Made by a program: the position numbers and the translations under genes. A stretch of DNA of 64,000 nt. Origin: Thermoplasmata archaeon. GTDB lineage: Archaea; Thermoplasmatota; Thermoplasmata; Lutacidiplasmatales; UBA184. Below the pieces are notes generated by a model. That model was not told the DNA's origin and did not search any database. It saw only the letters and a program-made list of their open reading frames with translations. Below, one piece after another: positions 31,905-42,133 of this stretch; within the stretch, counting starts at the first letter, position 1, and the number at the start of each line of letters is the position of its first letter. Location of the stretch: NCBI GenBank assembly GCA_021816865.1, contig JAKAWX010000001.1, positions 316,739 through 380,738 of the forward strand, read 5' to 3'.

Positions 31905-34900
31905 TCACGACGGAGGGGGCGACGGCGGCTGTCCGCTGTCCCCCGAGGAGGGTGGGCTTCCCGACCAGGTCTGCGGCGGGCTTGCCATCGGCGGCTTTCG
32001 GCGGGCGAAGTAGATCGCCAGCACCAGGAACACCAGGGCCAGCACCGCCATCACGCCGATCAGCGCGTAGGCGAGCGTGCCGAGGAAGTTCTGGTCGGTC
32101 GTCTTCTGGATGACCGGGACCACCGGGGAGATGGTGATCGCCACACCGACCGCCGCGCCGTTCACCGAGAGCGTGTTGCCTGTCGCGGACGAGGTCGCCG
32201 TGTAGCCCGACGGAACCACGACCGTGAACGTGTACGTCCCGTTGGGAACGGTGAACCCGATCGTGCCGGTGGTGCTCGAAAGGCTCGCCCCGTTCATGTA
32301 GACCGACCAGGTGCCACCGCTCGGCAGGCCCGACTCGGTGAACGTCACCGCGTAGGTCGTCGGAATCGGCCCGAAGATGACGACCTGCGTCGCCGGTCCC
32401 GCGGCCACGGTCACGTTCCCGCTCGCCGGGGTCGCCACGTAGGTGGCGGGCACGCCGACCGAGAACGCGAACGTCCCGTTCGGCAGGTCCACCGTCAGGA
32501 AGTACGTGGTCGACGTGGTGGTCGCCCCGTTCACGGTGATGTTCCAGCTGGTTCCGGTCGTCAGGCCGCCCTCGAAGAACGTCACCGCGTAGGTGAACTG
32601 AACGAACGCGACCTTCACGGTCACGGCCGAGCCGTTCACGGTCACGGTCCCGCTCCAGGTGGACGTCGTATACCCTCCGATGGTCGAGGTCATCCACGAG
32701 TACGTCCCGTTCGGCAGCGTGAACACGATCGACGAGGTCGTGCTCAGTTGGCCAAAGCCACCGATCGTCACGTTCCACGCAGAGCCCGTCGGCAACCCAG
32801 TCTCCGCGAAGGTTACGGCGAACCCGTTTCCTGCAGACGCGAGGGGTACGGCCACCACGACGCTCGCGCCGGCCACCGCGACCTGGCCCGAGCTCGCGGG
32901 TGGGGTCACCGAGGCGGGCACGGTCAGGGCGAACGAGTACGTCCCGTTCAGCTCGTAGAACGTGATGTTCGCCCCCGACGACGTCTGCGAGTACCCTCCG
33001 AGGTTCACTGACCATGTCGAACTGGGCGGCAGGCCGGTCGACGCGAAGGTGATCGCGTAGGTCGATAGGATCACGCCCGTGTAACTCACCGCCACGGAGA
33101 CGTTCGCCGCCACGATGGTGCTAGCGCCGGCACCCGAGTTGGTGTAGCCGATCACCGTGCCCGGAGCGTAGTTGTACGTCCCCGCCGGCAAGGTGTAGCT
33201 GATCGTCGGGTTCTGCGAGGTCTGCGCGCCGATGTTCGCGACGACCATCGACCATGTGGTGTTCGACACCAGGCCGCCCTCCGTGAAGGAGAGCGTGAAG
33301 AACGGTGCCACGAGCGCCGAGAACGCGATGTTCTCCGAGAGACTGGCCCCGTTGATCGTCACCGTCCCGTTGCTGGGCGTGACGCCGTAGCCCGACACGA
33401 AGGCGACCGTGTACGGGTAGGTGCCGTTGGTCTGGCCGGTGAACTCGATCGACGACGTCGTCGACGACTGCGTGACCCCAGCGAGGGTGACCGCCCAGGC
33501 CGTGCCGGAGGGCAGCCCGGTCTCGTTGAAGTACACGTTGTAGACGTTCGAGGCGTAGGCCCAGGTGAACCAGGTCTGCACACCGCCGCCGCCGACCGAC
33601 GGGTTCGTGTTGATCCCCGTCGGGGAAAGCCACGACCCGTAGTCGTAGTTGTACACTTGCGCGTAGGCGTAGACCATGAACGCAAGTTCGTTGCCGATGT
33701 GCTCGACGAGGTTGAACTCGAGCGCGCGCTTGGTCAGGTCCGTCTCGTGGGCCGCGAGCCCGATCCACCCGAGCATCTGCTGGTACGCGGTGCCCTCGCA
33801 CGCGGTTTGGACCTGGTCGCCCGGCTGGAACGCCCAGTAGGTCAGGTTCGCCCAGGTGATCCCGGTGTGGCCGCACGACGGCGCGTTGTACGCCGCCTCG
33901 TACATCACCGAACCGAGCGCCATCCCGTAGGTGAACGTCCCGTTCGGCTCCCACATTGGGAGCAAGTAGTCGGTCGGGTCCGCGTAGTCAGGAACCCAGC
34001 CCCAGTTGTAGACCGGTAGCGAGCCCTGGCCGTTCCCCAGGAAGACGTTCTGGAAGAACCCGGTGCCCGGCAGGTCGTAGCTGTAGGGCGCGAGACGGCC
34101 GCCCGAGAGCGTCTTGACTTCCTGGATCCAGTCCGCGATCGCGGTGTCCAGACTCGGAGAGCCGACCCAGCCGACGATCGCCCACTGGCACGGGCTCGCC
34201 GTCGTGCACGACGCGAGCTGTGAATCGTTCGCGACCGCCTGTGCCCACCACCACGCGGCCCCACCGATATGGGAGGCGTTGGTGTCGGGGTTGCCGGTCG
34301 GCCAACTCACGTTCTTCGGGTAGTAGCTCACTTGGGCGGGCGGGATCGCGCCGCCCATCTCCTGAGTCGTTACCACACCATCGACCGTCCAAACGGTGTT
34401 CTGGATGGTGTCGTACGGGTAGGCGTGGACGAGGAACTGCCGCAGCTCGGTGTTGGCGAGGAAGTTCCCGGGCACGTTGAGCGTGCCGATCGGGTCGACC
34501 GCCGCCTCGTTGGCCAAGCTGAAGTTCAGCTCGAAGGCCATGAACCAGTTGGTTCCCGTGGTGATGTTTCTGTACAACCCGTACTTGCCCGAGTTCACCA
34601 GCTGGAGGACCGTCGAGGTGTGGGACGCGTCGAATCCGGCGCTGTCCGCCTGTCCCGCGATCATCTCCTGGAGACCCAGAGAGTCGTCGTTGTCCCAGTA
34701 GACCACGACGTTCGGTACGTAGTGCCCGGGCGCAGGCTGGCACTGAGCCTGACCGGCGCAGCCGGTCGGCTGCTGGTAAGCCGGGTTCGCGTGCAGCGTG
34801 TAGCCGCCGCTTCCGCCCGGACCACCGCTCGCCGAAACACCGACCGCGTAATACGGGCCCGAGCCGACCATGGTCGACTGGACGCCCGGCTGGGGCGAGA

Positions 34901-35957
34901 GCGGCGCCGGCGCCGAGAGGAGCTGCACCGCATCCCAGAGGGTCGGGCTTGCACTCTTCACGAAGTTCGTGTAACCGCTCTGCGTCGAGCTTGTGGCGTT
35001 ACCGGGCAGTAGGCACGGTCCGTCGCCCTTCGGGGCCGAAGTACCCAGGAAACCCGGGAGGCCCGCGTTCAGGTAGGTAAACGTTCCGCACGGCGTGATG
35101 CTCCCGCCGAGCGGGTCGCTGACCAGCTCGAGGAAGTACGGCCAAGCCAGGCCCGAGGCACCCACGTTGAAGGTGATGCATCCGTTCGTCGCCACCGTCG
35201 TGGAGGTCGGGCAGTACGCCGAGTCGTTGATCATGAACGCCGACAGCACGCGGTTCGGGGTGTTGTTGTACGGCGCGTGAATCCCGCCGTCCCAGCTCGA
35301 GTTGCCGGCGGGGAGGACCGCCTGGGCGTTGATCCAGCCGTTCCACCACTCAGGAACCGGGAGGTTCGCGAAGGAGAACGTCCGCGCGAAGGAGAACAGC
35401 ACGTCCGAGGGGTAGACACCCCAGCTCGCACCGGTCGCCGGGTCGTAGAAGTGCGCCGCCGAGTCGATCTCGAAGGTGTAGTACTGGGGCGCGCCGGTCG
35501 TCGCGTTGTTGTAGACGAGCGAGCTGCCGAACTGCGCCGTGCAGGCCGGAGAGCCGGGGACGCAGGTCGCGACCTCGGGCGTCCAGTTCTGGTAGTAGGG
35601 CCCCGTCTGGGTCCCGTTGAAAGCAATCAGGGTCTGGTAAACGTTGGTAATCGGCTCGTCATCCACCGTGTAGTACGCGACCGCCGGGTCGACGGTGGGG
35701 GCACCGCCGGGGGCGACCTCGTAAATCTGGAGCGTACCGGGGTGGGGGCCGGCCGCAGCGGGGGCCGCTGCGCTCGTCACAGCACTCGTCGCCCGAGCCG
35801 CGTTCACGGTGTGGGACACCGTCGGACTCGCGGCTCCCGTGGCGCCCTGAACCGTAAGGGCTTGGACACTGCCAGCCCCGAACACGCTCAGGCCCAGCAA
35901 CACGACCACGAGGACCGCTACAACCGTCGCATATCGACGCATACCGATGGCTCTCAT
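31905..35957 (-). CDS. Oligopeptide-binding ABC protein (family 5) with six beta repeats and membrane anchor
   Basis: This 1350-residue surface protein starts with a signal peptide (RRYATVVAVLVVVLLGLSVF). A DppA/OppA-type solute-binding domain (~70-815) follows, with TLQIYEVAPGGAPTVDPAVAY at its start and typical VSYYPKNVSWP and GWVPDYADPTDYLLP segments. Six tandem ~75-80-residue beta repeats (~815-1300) share the pattern F-x-E-x-GLP-x-G-x-x-W-x-V then NGTY. A C-terminal helix (~1312-1335) and a Pro-rich cytoplasmic tail end the protein. The repeats would act as a stalk lifting the receptor off the membrane. Ordinary family members have ~550 residues. A TATATA box and an SD-like GGAG precede ATG 35957. 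It is divergent from its permease-ATPase operon. Confidence 0.9.
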   Translation of the reverse strand: MRAIGMRRYATVVAVLVVVLLGLSVFGAGSVQALTVQGATGAASPTVSHTVNAARATSAVTSAAAPAAAGPHPGTLQIYEVAPGGAPTVDPAVAYYTVDDEPITNVYQTLIAFNGTQTGPYYQNWTPEVATCVPGSPACTAQFGSSLVYNNATTGAPQYYTFEIDSAAHFYDPATGASWGVYPSDVLFSFARTFSFANLPVPEWWNGWINAQAVLPAGNSSWDGGIHAPYNNTPNRVLSAFMINDSAYCPTSTTVATNGCITFNVGASGLAWPYFLELVSDPLGGSITPCGTFTYLNAGLPGFLGTSAPKGDGPCLLPGNATSSTQSGYTNFVKSASPTLWDAVQLLSAPAPLSPQPGVQSTMVGSGPYYAVGVSASGGPGGSGGYTLHANPAYQQPTGCAGQAQCQPAPGHYVPNVVVYWDNDDSLGLQEMIAGQADSAGFDASHTSTVLQLVNSGKYGLYRNITTGTNWFMAFELNFSLANEAAVDPIGTLNVPGNFLANTELRQFLVHAYPYDTIQNTVWTVDGVVTTQEMGGAIPPAQVSYYPKNVSWPTGNPDTNASHIGGAAWWWAQAVANDSQLASCTTASPCQWAIVGWVGSPSLDTAIADWIQEVKTLSGGRLAPYSYDLPGTGFFQNVFLGNGQGSLPVYNWGWVPDYADPTDYLLPMWEPNGTFTYGMALGSVMYEAAYNAPSCGHTGITWANLTYWAFQPGDQVQTACEGTAYQQMLGWIGLAAHETDLTKRALEFNLVEHIGNELAFMVYAYAQVYNYDYGSWLSPTGINTNPSVGGGGVQTWFTWAYASNVYNVYFNETGLPSGTAWAVTLAGVTQSSTTSSIEFTGQTNGTYPYTVAFVSGYGVTPSNGTVTINGASLSENIAFSALVAPFFTLSFTEGGLVSNTTWSMVVANIGAQTSQNPTISYTLPAGTYNYAPGTVIGYTNSGAGASTIVAANVSVAVSYTGVILSTYAITFASTGLPPSSTWSVNLGGYSQTSSGANITFYELNGTYSFALTVPASVTPPASSGQVAVAGASVVVAVPLASAGNGFAVTFAETGLPTGSAWNVTIGGFGQLSTTSSIVFTLPNGTYSWMTSTIGGYTTSTWSGTVTVNGSAVTVKVAFVQFTYAVTFFEGGLTTGTSWNITVNGATTTSTTYFLTVDLPNGTFAFSVGVPATYVATPASGNVTVAAGPATQVVIFGPIPTTYAVTFTESGLPSGGTWSVYMNGASLSSTTGTIGFTVPNGTYTFTVVVPSGYTATSSATGNTLSVNGAAVGVAITISPVVPVIQKTTDQNFLGTLAYALIGVMAVLALVFLVLAIYFARRKPPMASPPQTWSGSPPSSGDSGQPPSPPPS

Positions 35958-36016
35958 TCCACTGACTCCGTGCTAGGGGCCTGCAGGCCCCACGCCGACC
36001 CCGAACGGGACGCACC

Positions 36017-36023
36017 ATATATA
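36017..36023 (-). promoter_or_regulatory. TATA box of the peptide-binding protein gene
   Basis: TATATAT on the minus strand is ~63 nt upstream of ATG 35957; initiation ~25 nt downstream leaves a leader near 37 nt with GGAG before the ATG. It lies in the 372-nt divergent gap 35958-36329, whose middle (36040-36270) is GC-rich with no gene that I can support. Confidence 0.55.
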
Positions 36024-36282
36024 CCTTACATGAACCCCGTCGCGTCCCGGGCTCACCGGGAGGCCGGGTGGCGTTCTCCTTTCCCCGGTCCGGGTCGCCG
36101 GTCGGCCCCTACCTCTCGGCAACGTTCCGAACGCTGCGCACGCCGCTGCAGCCCGACACGCGGCCGGCGGCCGTCGGATCCCGGGGTCGCCCGACCACGG
36201 CCCCGGCCAACTGAGGCGGGCCGCAGGGGGGAGCCCCACAGGGCCGAGCCGACCCCCTGGCCCCGGTTCGCGTCGTCCAATG

Positions 36283-36287
36283 TTTAA
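36283..36287 (+). promoter_or_regulatory. TATA-like box of the peptide permease operon
   Basis: TTTAA is centred ~45 nt upstream of ATG 36330. Initiation near 36311 would leave a ~19-nt leader that still contains the GAGGT Shine-Dalgarno sequence at 36318-36322. Confidence 0.5.
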
Positions 36288-36329
36288 GTACTACGCCTCG
36301 GTGGAGGGTTGCGGAGCGAGGTCCGGGCC

Positions 36330-37577
36330 ATGCGGATGTCGGTCTACGTGATTCGCCGCCTGATCCTGCTCGTCCCGGTGATCATCGGGGTGATGACCAT
36401 CACCTTCGCGCTGGTCAGCTCGCTGCCGATCCAGAATCGCCTGGTGGCGGTCTACGGATCCCCGTCGCAACGTGCCCCGTGGATTTACAACCCCACCCTG
36501 GTGCCCGGCCAAGGGCCGTGCCCGACCACCGCCACGTCGCCGTGCCCCAACCCGTACTACCTGAAGTTCGTTCACGATTTAGGTCTCGACCAGCCGATTC
36601 CCGTGCAGTGGGGCATCTACATCTTCAACAGTCTCACGTTCCAGTGGGGGACGGTCAGCAACCACAGCGCCGCCGCCAACCTCATCTCGAGCATCCGCGG
36701 CTTGCCCGTCACCACGGTCCTCTCCTGGTACCTGCCCTACACTCTCGAGCTGGCCGTCCTATCGCTCGCGCTGATCTTGGTCATCGCGATTCCGCTCGGG
36801 AACCTCGCTGCGGTCAACCGCAATCGGCCTATTGACCAGGCCGCACGGATCATGTCGTTCTCCGGTTATGCCATGCCGGGGTTCCTCCTGGCGTCGCTGG
36901 TCCTCATGGCCCTGGTCATAGGTATTGGAAGCGGCACCGGATACGTCACCCACACTCCTTGGTGTCCGGCCGGTGAGTCGACCTTCACCGAGCTCACCCA
37001 ATCTTGGCCCCTCCCGAACTGCTTCGCGTCCGGAACCCTGCTCTCGGGCTATCCCACCTGGATCCTTCATAATGGGATCCAGAGCACCCCCACCGGGTTC
37101 CCCACGGTCGACGCTCTCCTCCACGGGATGTACTGGCTGGCCCTCGACACGGTGCTTCGGATGATCCTCCCGGCGCTCGTCATCGCGTTCGGGACCATCG
37201 CGGTCCTCCTGAGGTTCGTCCGCAACAGCATGCTCGAGGTGATGAATCTCGACTTCGTCCGGACCGCCCGCGCGGAGGGAGTTCCCGAGAGTCTCGTGGT
37301 GCGACGTCACGCTGGCCGCAATTCGCTCAACGTGACGATCACGGTCATGGGGCTGTTGTTCGCGTTCTTCATCGGGGGCTTCCCGGTGATCGAGGACGTC
37401 TTTCATCTGAACGGAGTGGGATTGATGCTCGCCTACTCGGTCCAGATCAGCTCCGGGCCCATCGATTTCGCGCTGATCTTTGGGACGACGCTCCTCTTCA
37501 CCTTCATCATCGTGTTCGCGAACATCATCGTCGACGTCCTCTACGCGTACCTGGACCCGCGGGTCCGGCTGGGGTAG
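36330..37577 (+). CDS. Oligopeptide ABC transporter permease (DppB/OppB type)
   Basis: This 415-residue inner permease begins MSVYVIRRLILLVPVIIGVMT, the standard DppB first helix. The membrane core follows, with a ~70-residue extracytoplasmic insert (~40-110). The EAA coupling motif lies near 310-330 (VRTARAEGVPESLVVRRHAGRN), with later FAFFIGGFPVIEDVFHLNG and a final FANIIVDVLYAYLDPRVRLG. The ATG at 36330 is preferred to the in-frame start at 36309 because an SD (GAGGT) precedes it by 8 nt. It starts the importer operon, and the second permease follows 4 nt after its stop. Confidence 0.93.
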   Translation: MRMSVYVIRRLILLVPVIIGVMTITFALVSSLPIQNRLVAVYGSPSQRAPWIYNPTLVPGQGPCPTTATSPCPNPYYLKFVHDLGLDQPIPVQWGIYIFNSLTFQWGTVSNHSAAANLISSIRGLPVTTVLSWYLPYTLELAVLSLALILVIAIPLGNLAAVNRNRPIDQAARIMSFSGYAMPGFLLASLVLMALVIGIGSGTGYVTHTPWCPAGESTFTELTQSWPLPNCFASGTLLSGYPTWILHNGIQSTPTGFPTVDALLHGMYWLALDTVLRMILPALVIAFGTIAVLLRFVRNSMLEVMNLDFVRTARAEGVPESLVVRRHAGRNSLNVTITVMGLLFAFFIGGFPVIEDVFHLNGVGLMLAYSVQISSGPIDFALIFGTTLLFTFIIVFANIIVDVLYAYLDPRVRLG

Positions 37578-37581
37578 CTCG

Positions 37582-38724
37582 ATGGGAGCCGCTCCCGCCG
37601 AAGACGCCGGCCCTCCCCGGGGGCGCCGGCCCAACCCTCGGTTGGCCCAGTTGCGCCGCACGTGGTACTTCCTGCGACGCAACACCCTCGCCGTCATCGG
37701 CCTCGTCGTCCTTCTGTTCTTCGTCGGGATCGCGATCTACGCGGCAACCCAGCCCCTCCCTTGGACGCAGCTGACGGGGTACTGCTCGACCAACCAGGGC
37801 GGCGGCAACCCGAATCTCTGTCCGAGCGGCAGCCCGCAGATCTGCACCTACCAGCAAGGGACGACCCCGCCGCACGCGGGGTGCTACCAGACTCCGAAGT
37901 CGAACCCGTCGATGATACCCCCGACCTTATCGTTCGCTCCTCTTTCGACCGGTCCGCTCCCCTTGGGGTCCCTCACGATCTACCCGGCGGGGCCTACCTT
38001 CTACAACCTGTTCGACGGCCTCTTGCGCGGCGCGGACTGGTCGCTCCTGATCTCGGTGGCGGTCGTTGGCGGCGGCGCGCTGGGCGGGCTCGTCGTGGGC
38101 TCGGTCTCGGGCTACTACGGCGGCGTCGTAGACGAGGCCCTCATGCGCCTCGTCGACATCTTCCTCTCCATCCCCCAGATCCTGTTCGTCATCATCGTCG
38201 TTTCGGTCGTCACGGCCAGCGTTCACACGCTGGGCAGCCTGAGCCCCACGAACACCCGGATCCTCCTGCTGATCTTCGCCTTCATGGCCGTTTGGTGGCC
38301 GTTCTACGCGCGACTCGTCCGCGGGCAGGTTCTCGTGGTCCGGGAGCAGAAGTACGTCGAGGCCGCCCGGGCGAGCGGCGCGAGCAACCGACGGATCATC
38401 GGCCGCCACATCATGCCGAACAGCGTCTACCCGGTCTTCATCCAGATGTCCCTCGACGTCGGCACAGTGCCTCTGTTCCTCGGCGTGCTCGTCTTTCTGG
38501 GGTTCTTGATCTTCCCCACGATGTACTTCCCGGAGTGGGGCGCGATCACCGCGCTGTCGGTGGTCGACCTGCAGGGATTCCTAGTCAACTGCCAGGTGGG
38601 CATCTGTGTCCTCCCCTACTGGCAGATCCTCATCCCGGGCCTGGTGCTCTTCATGTACGCCATCAGCGTCAATTTCCTATCGGACGGCCTGCGCGACGCC
38701 CTCGACCCGAGACTTCGGAGGTGA
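37582..38724 (+). CDS. Oligopeptide ABC transporter permease (DppC/OppC type)
   Basis: This second permease subunit has 380 residues. A Pro/Ala-rich N-terminus is followed by the OppC-type first helix (NTLAVIGLVVLLFFVGIAIY) and a ~100-residue extracytoplasmic loop with several cysteines. The transport core then follows, including SVSGYYGGVVDEALMRLVDIF and the coupling segment VEAARASGASNRRIIGRHIMPN. It ends with VNFLSDGLRDALDPRLRR, the normal OppC C-terminus. ATG 37582 lies 4 nt after the first permease stop, indicating coupling. The ATPase gene begins 12 nt after its stop. Confidence 0.93.
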   Translation: MGAAPAEDAGPPRGRRPNPRLAQLRRTWYFLRRNTLAVIGLVVLLFFVGIAIYAATQPLPWTQLTGYCSTNQGGGNPNLCPSGSPQICTYQQGTTPPHAGCYQTPKSNPSMIPPTLSFAPLSTGPLPLGSLTIYPAGPTFYNLFDGLLRGADWSLLISVAVVGGGALGGLVVGSVSGYYGGVVDEALMRLVDIFLSIPQILFVIIVVSVVTASVHTLGSLSPTNTRILLLIFAFMAVWWPFYARLVRGQVLVVREQKYVEAARASGASNRRIIGRHIMPNSVYPVFIQMSLDVGTVPLFLGVLVFLGFLIFPTMYFPEWGAITALSVVDLQGFLVNCQVGICVLPYWQILIPGLVLFMYAISVNFLSDGLRDALDPRLRR

Positions 38725-38736
38725 GTAAGACCCTCG

Positions 38737-40362
38737 ATGGCCCTTAGCGGGCAGACCCCCATCGCCGGCACGAGCGCTCCGGACGAGCCCCGGAACGAGG
38801 CCGCGCCGCTCGAAGCCTCGCTCACGGGGCCGTCGAGCGCGGGCGACAAGGACGTGATCCTCGACATCCGCGACCTGAAGACTTACTTCTTCACGTACGA
38901 CGGGGTCGTCAAGGCGCTCGACGGGGTCACGTTCAAGATCCGTCGGGCCGAGACGACCGGTCTGGTCGGGGAAACCGGCTGCGGAAAGAGCGTGACCGCC
39001 TTCTCGGTCAACCGCCTGATCAACGACCCCCCGGGACGTGTCATGAGCGGTCAGATCCTGTTCAAGGACGCCGACCTCCTCTGGGGTCTCGACCGCGAGG
39101 CCACGTTCAAACCGATCCGCGGGACGAACCGCTTCAAGGTCCGACGGTCGTTCCGGCGGATCCGGGACGCGAACGACCGCCTCGGCGCGGTGCGGGGCCG
39201 GGGGATCGCGATGATCTTCCAGGAGCCTACCCAGGCGATGAACCCGGTCTTCTCCGTGGCGAACCAGCTCGGAGAGGTCCTGTTGCTCCACCGGGGCATC
39301 GAGATCATCGACGAGATGCTCGCGGCGGAACCGGCGAACCCGGAGGCGCGTCCGGCCATCGATGCGCTGCTGACCGCGGCGAGCGAGGAGAACCGGGAGC
39401 AGGTCGTGGCCGCCGCCACGCATCTGGGCGAGGTCGTGAAGTCGCCGAGCTTCGGGACCGAGTCGTTCTACATCGTACGCGGCTCGGGCGCCGCGGCGCG
39501 CGAGATGGGCCCGGAGCTCGAACGGGCGCTGCGGCGCCGCCGGTTGCACCCGGGCCAGCGCCGCTACCTCGCGCACCGGCGCAAGCTCCTCGAGATCCGC
39601 GGCAAGATCGACGACCTCCACTTCGAGGAGATGCACGAGCGGGCCTCGCGTTCGGGACCGATCCGGGCGCTCAAGGTACGGGACCGCGTCGAGCGGTGGT
39701 CCCACTTCTACTACGGGCTCTGGGGGCTCCGGAGCCGAGTCCAACGGCAACTCAATGACGAGCTCTTCTGGCGGGTCGTCCGCCAGCTCGAGATGGTCTC
39801 CATCGCGAACCCGGCCCAGATCGCGAAGGGGTACCCCCACGAGCTCTCGGGAGGGATGCTCCAGCGGGTGATGATCTCGATGGCGCTCTCGTCCGAGCCG
39901 GACGTCCTGATCGCGGACGAGCCGACGACCGCGCTCGACGTTACCGTGCAGGCCCAGATCCTCGAGCTGATGCGCGACCTCAAGTCGCGCGTCGGGACCG
40001 CCATCCTGCTGATCACGCACGACCTCGCGGTGATCGCGGAGGTCGCCGACCGGGTCTGCGTGATGTACGCGGGCAACATCGTCGAGCAGGGGCCGGTCCA
40101 CGAAGTCTTCCGTCGGCCCCTCCATCCGTACGCGCAGGGATTGCTCGCCTCGATTCCCCGTCTCGACCAGCCCGAGAAGGAACTGAGCTCGATCCCCGGG
40201 TCGGTCCCGAACTTGATCACGCCCCCGTCCGGGTGCCGGTTCCATCCGCGCTGTCCGTACGCGATGCCGATCTGCAACGAGGCGTTGCCCCCGACGACCC
40301 TGGAGGGACCCGAGCACACTGTCGCGTGCTATTTATACAAGGGACCAGTGGTTGGCGCCTAG
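38737..40362 (+). CDS. Oligopeptide ABC transporter ATPase 1 (DppD type) with large insertion
   Basis: This 541-residue ATPase is energy-coupling subunit D. Walker A GETGCGKS is at 78-85, the Q-loop at Q162 ([11 protein letters not shown]), the signature LSGGMLQR from 370, Walker B VLIADEPT at 390-397 and H428. The C-terminal oligopeptide-ATPase domain carries [15 protein letters not shown]. Between the Q-loop and the signature (about 187-345) sits a ~155-residue charged, helical insertion; usual DppD proteins have ~330 residues in all. A further ~35-residue N-terminal extension precedes the core. The insertion sits in the region that meets the permease, so it could adjust coupling or bind a regulator. 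Confidence 0.92.
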   Translation: MALSGQTPIAGTSAPDEPRNEAAPLEASLTGPSSAGDKDVILDIRDLKTYFFTYDGVVKALDGVTFKIRRAETTGLVGETGCGKSVTAFSVNRLINDPPGRVMSGQILFKDADLLWGLDREATFKPIRGTNRFKVRRSFRRIRDANDRLGAVRGRGIAMIFQEPTQAMNPVFSVANQLGEVLLLHRGIEIIDEMLAAEPANPEARPAIDALLTAASEENREQVVAAATHLGEVVKSPSFGTESFYIVRGSGAAAREMGPELERALRRRRLHPGQRRYLAHRRKLLEIRGKIDDLHFEEMHERASRSGPIRALKVRDRVERWSHFYYGLWGLRSRVQRQLNDELFWRVVRQLEMVSIANPAQIAKGYPHELSGGMLQRVMISMALSSEPDVLIADEPTTALDVTVQAQILELMRDLKSRVGTAILLITHDLAVIAEVADRVCVMYAGNIVEQGPVHEVFRRPLHPYAQGLLASIPRLDQPEKELSSIPGSVPNLITPPSGCRFHPRCPYAMPICNEALPPTTLEGPEHTVACYLYKGPVVGA

Positions 40363-40383
40363 TCTCCGGGTGGGGATCGTCGG

Positions 40384-41580
40384 ATGGACTCGCTCGCAAA
40401 CCCGGTAGTGATCTCCGCCCGAAACATCCGCAAGTACTTCCCCATCCGGGGGGGCCTTTTCTCCACCCACATCGGAGACGTCCGGGCCGTCGATGGGGTG
40501 AGCTTCGACGTTCTCGAGGGCGAGACCGTCGGACTGGTAGGGGAGTCCGGCTGCGGGAAGACGACGGTCGGGCGGCTGCTGCTCCGGCTGATCGACGCGA
40601 CCTCGGGCCACACGTTCTACCGCCCCCCTCCTGAGGTGAGCAGCCGGATCGATGCGCTGTACGCGACGCTACAACCGTACACGGACCCGGAGTCGAACGG
40701 CCGCAACCTATCGCCCGGGGCCCGCGCGTCGCTCAAGGAGCTGGACGAGATCGCGAACCAGCACTCGCTCTACCGCAAGAGCGGTCGGGCGATGCACGAA
40801 CTTCGCGGAAAGCTCCAGATCGTCTTCCAGGACCCGTTCAGCTCGCTGAGCCCCCGCATGCTCGTCCGCGACATCATCGCCGAGCCCCTCGAGATCCACC
40901 ACGCGGGCTCGCGGGCCGAGAGGTATCGGCGCGTCGGGGAGCTCTTGCGCGATGTGGGCCTCAATCCCGAACATGAGTGGAGGTTCCCCCACGAGTTCTC
41001 CGGCGGACAGCGCCAACGGATCGGGATTGCCCGGGCCCTCGCCTTGCGGCCGGAGTTCATCGTGCTCGACGAGCCGACGAGCGCGCTCGACGTCTCCGTC
41101 CAGGCACAGGTACTGAACATCCTTCGACGGCTCCAGGCCGAACAGCGGCTCTCGTACCTGTTCATCTCCCACCACCTGTCGGTCGTTCGGGCGATGGCCC
41201 AGCGGGTGGTCGTGATGTACCTCGGGAAGGTGGTCGAGCGGGCCCCGACCGACGCGCTGTTCTCGCGTCCGCTCCACCCCTACACTCAAGCGCTCCTTTC
41301 GGCGATCCCGATCCCGGACCCCGACCTCAAGCGCGAACGGATCCTGCTTCAGGGCGACGTCCCGAGCCCCGCCGCTCCTCCGCCCGGCTGCCGGTTCCAC
41401 ACCCGCTGTCCCGCCGTCATGCCCATCTGCTCGAAGACGGAGCCGCCGCTCATCGAGGTACGTCCCGAGCACTTCGTCGCCTGCCACCTCTACCCGACCC
41501 CGATCCCCCGGACCGGCGCGCCCGACGCGACCCCTTCCGGTCTCCCGCTTCCGACCGCGTCGGCGCCGGCCGCCTCCTAG
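40384..41580 (+). CDS. Oligopeptide ABC transporter ATPase 2 (DppF/OppF type)
   Basis: This 398-residue partner ATPase has Walker A GESGCGKT (53-60), Q149 ([13 protein letters not shown]), signature EFSGGQRQR near 204-212, Walker [13 protein letters not shown] and an H-loop SHHLSVV. The C-terminal oligo_HPY domain ends [15 protein letters not shown], then a Pro/Ala tail. A ~60-residue insertion (about 77-138) separates Walker A from the Q-loop, where most OppF proteins go straight to a KxLxxLRRxxQIVFQD segment. ATG 40384 follows the first ATPase by 21 nt. This completes the importer: binding protein, two permeases, two ATPases. Confidence 0.93.
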   Translation: MDSLANPVVISARNIRKYFPIRGGLFSTHIGDVRAVDGVSFDVLEGETVGLVGESGCGKTTVGRLLLRLIDATSGHTFYRPPPEVSSRIDALYATLQPYTDPESNGRNLSPGARASLKELDEIANQHSLYRKSGRAMHELRGKLQIVFQDPFSSLSPRMLVRDIIAEPLEIHHAGSRAERYRRVGELLRDVGLNPEHEWRFPHEFSGGQRQRIGIARALALRPEFIVLDEPTSALDVSVQAQVLNILRRLQAEQRLSYLFISHHLSVVRAMAQRVVVMYLGKVVERAPTDALFSRPLHPYTQALLSAIPIPDPDLKRERILLQGDVPSPAAPPPGCRFHTRCPAVMPICSKTEPPLIEVRPEHFVACHLYPTPIPRTGAPDATPSGLPLPTASAPAAS

Positions 41581-41608
41581 GGCCGGGAAGCGGACGAATC
41601 GGGGATCC

Positions 41609-42085
41609 ATGGCGTCGAACGCCGGCCCCCGCAGATGGTTCGACGAGCCAACGGCCGAGACCGAGTCCCCCGAAGCGCTCCACGGCCTGCGGGCCCAGCT
41701 CGACCGTGTCGCCGAAGAGAAGCGACGGGCGCTCGCCGATCCTGGGCCCTCCTGGCGGGTGTGGTGGTTCCACCACGCCGCGAAGTGGTACGTGGTTCTC
41801 GGACTGCTGATCGCGGACCTGTGGCTGGTCACGCTCGGCGTCGAGACGGGCGGCCTCGCCTTCGCGCTCGTCGCCCTGGCCGGCCTGCTCTACCTCGAGT
41901 TCCTGCTCTACCGGTTCCTGTGGTATCGTCCCCGCGACGAGGGCCGGCGCGCCGTCGGGGCGTTCCGCCCCACGCTCGTGCGCCCCGTGCGGTACGGCCG
42001 ATGGACCCCCGAGGCGGACTACGTCCGGTCCGGCGGCGAATTGGACGCCGACGACGACGGGGCGAAGCTCCGGGAATTCGCGTAG
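41609..42085 (+). CDS. Two-helix membrane protein of unknown function
   Basis: This 158-residue protein has a charged N-terminal ~55 residues. Two adjacent hydrophobic helices follow (about 59-77, YVVLGLLIADLWLVTLGV, and 80-104), then a basic and finally acidic cytoplasmic tail. I do not recognise the family. It begins 28 nt after the last importer gene and could be an accessory member of that operon. Otherwise it would be an independent gene; rpe follows 48 nt later with its own possible promoter. Confidence 0.6.
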   Translation: MASNAGPRRWFDEPTAETESPEALHGLRAQLDRVAEEKRRALADPGPSWRVWWFHHAAKWYVVLGLLIADLWLVTLGVETGGLAFALVALAGLLYLEFLLYRFLWYRPRDEGRRAVGAFRPTLVRPVRYGRWTPEADYVRSGGELDADDDGAKLREFA

Positions 42086-42133
42086 CGGACGCGTCCGCGG
42101 TCCGCTTAAGTGCCCGGCGCTCTCCGGGTCGCC

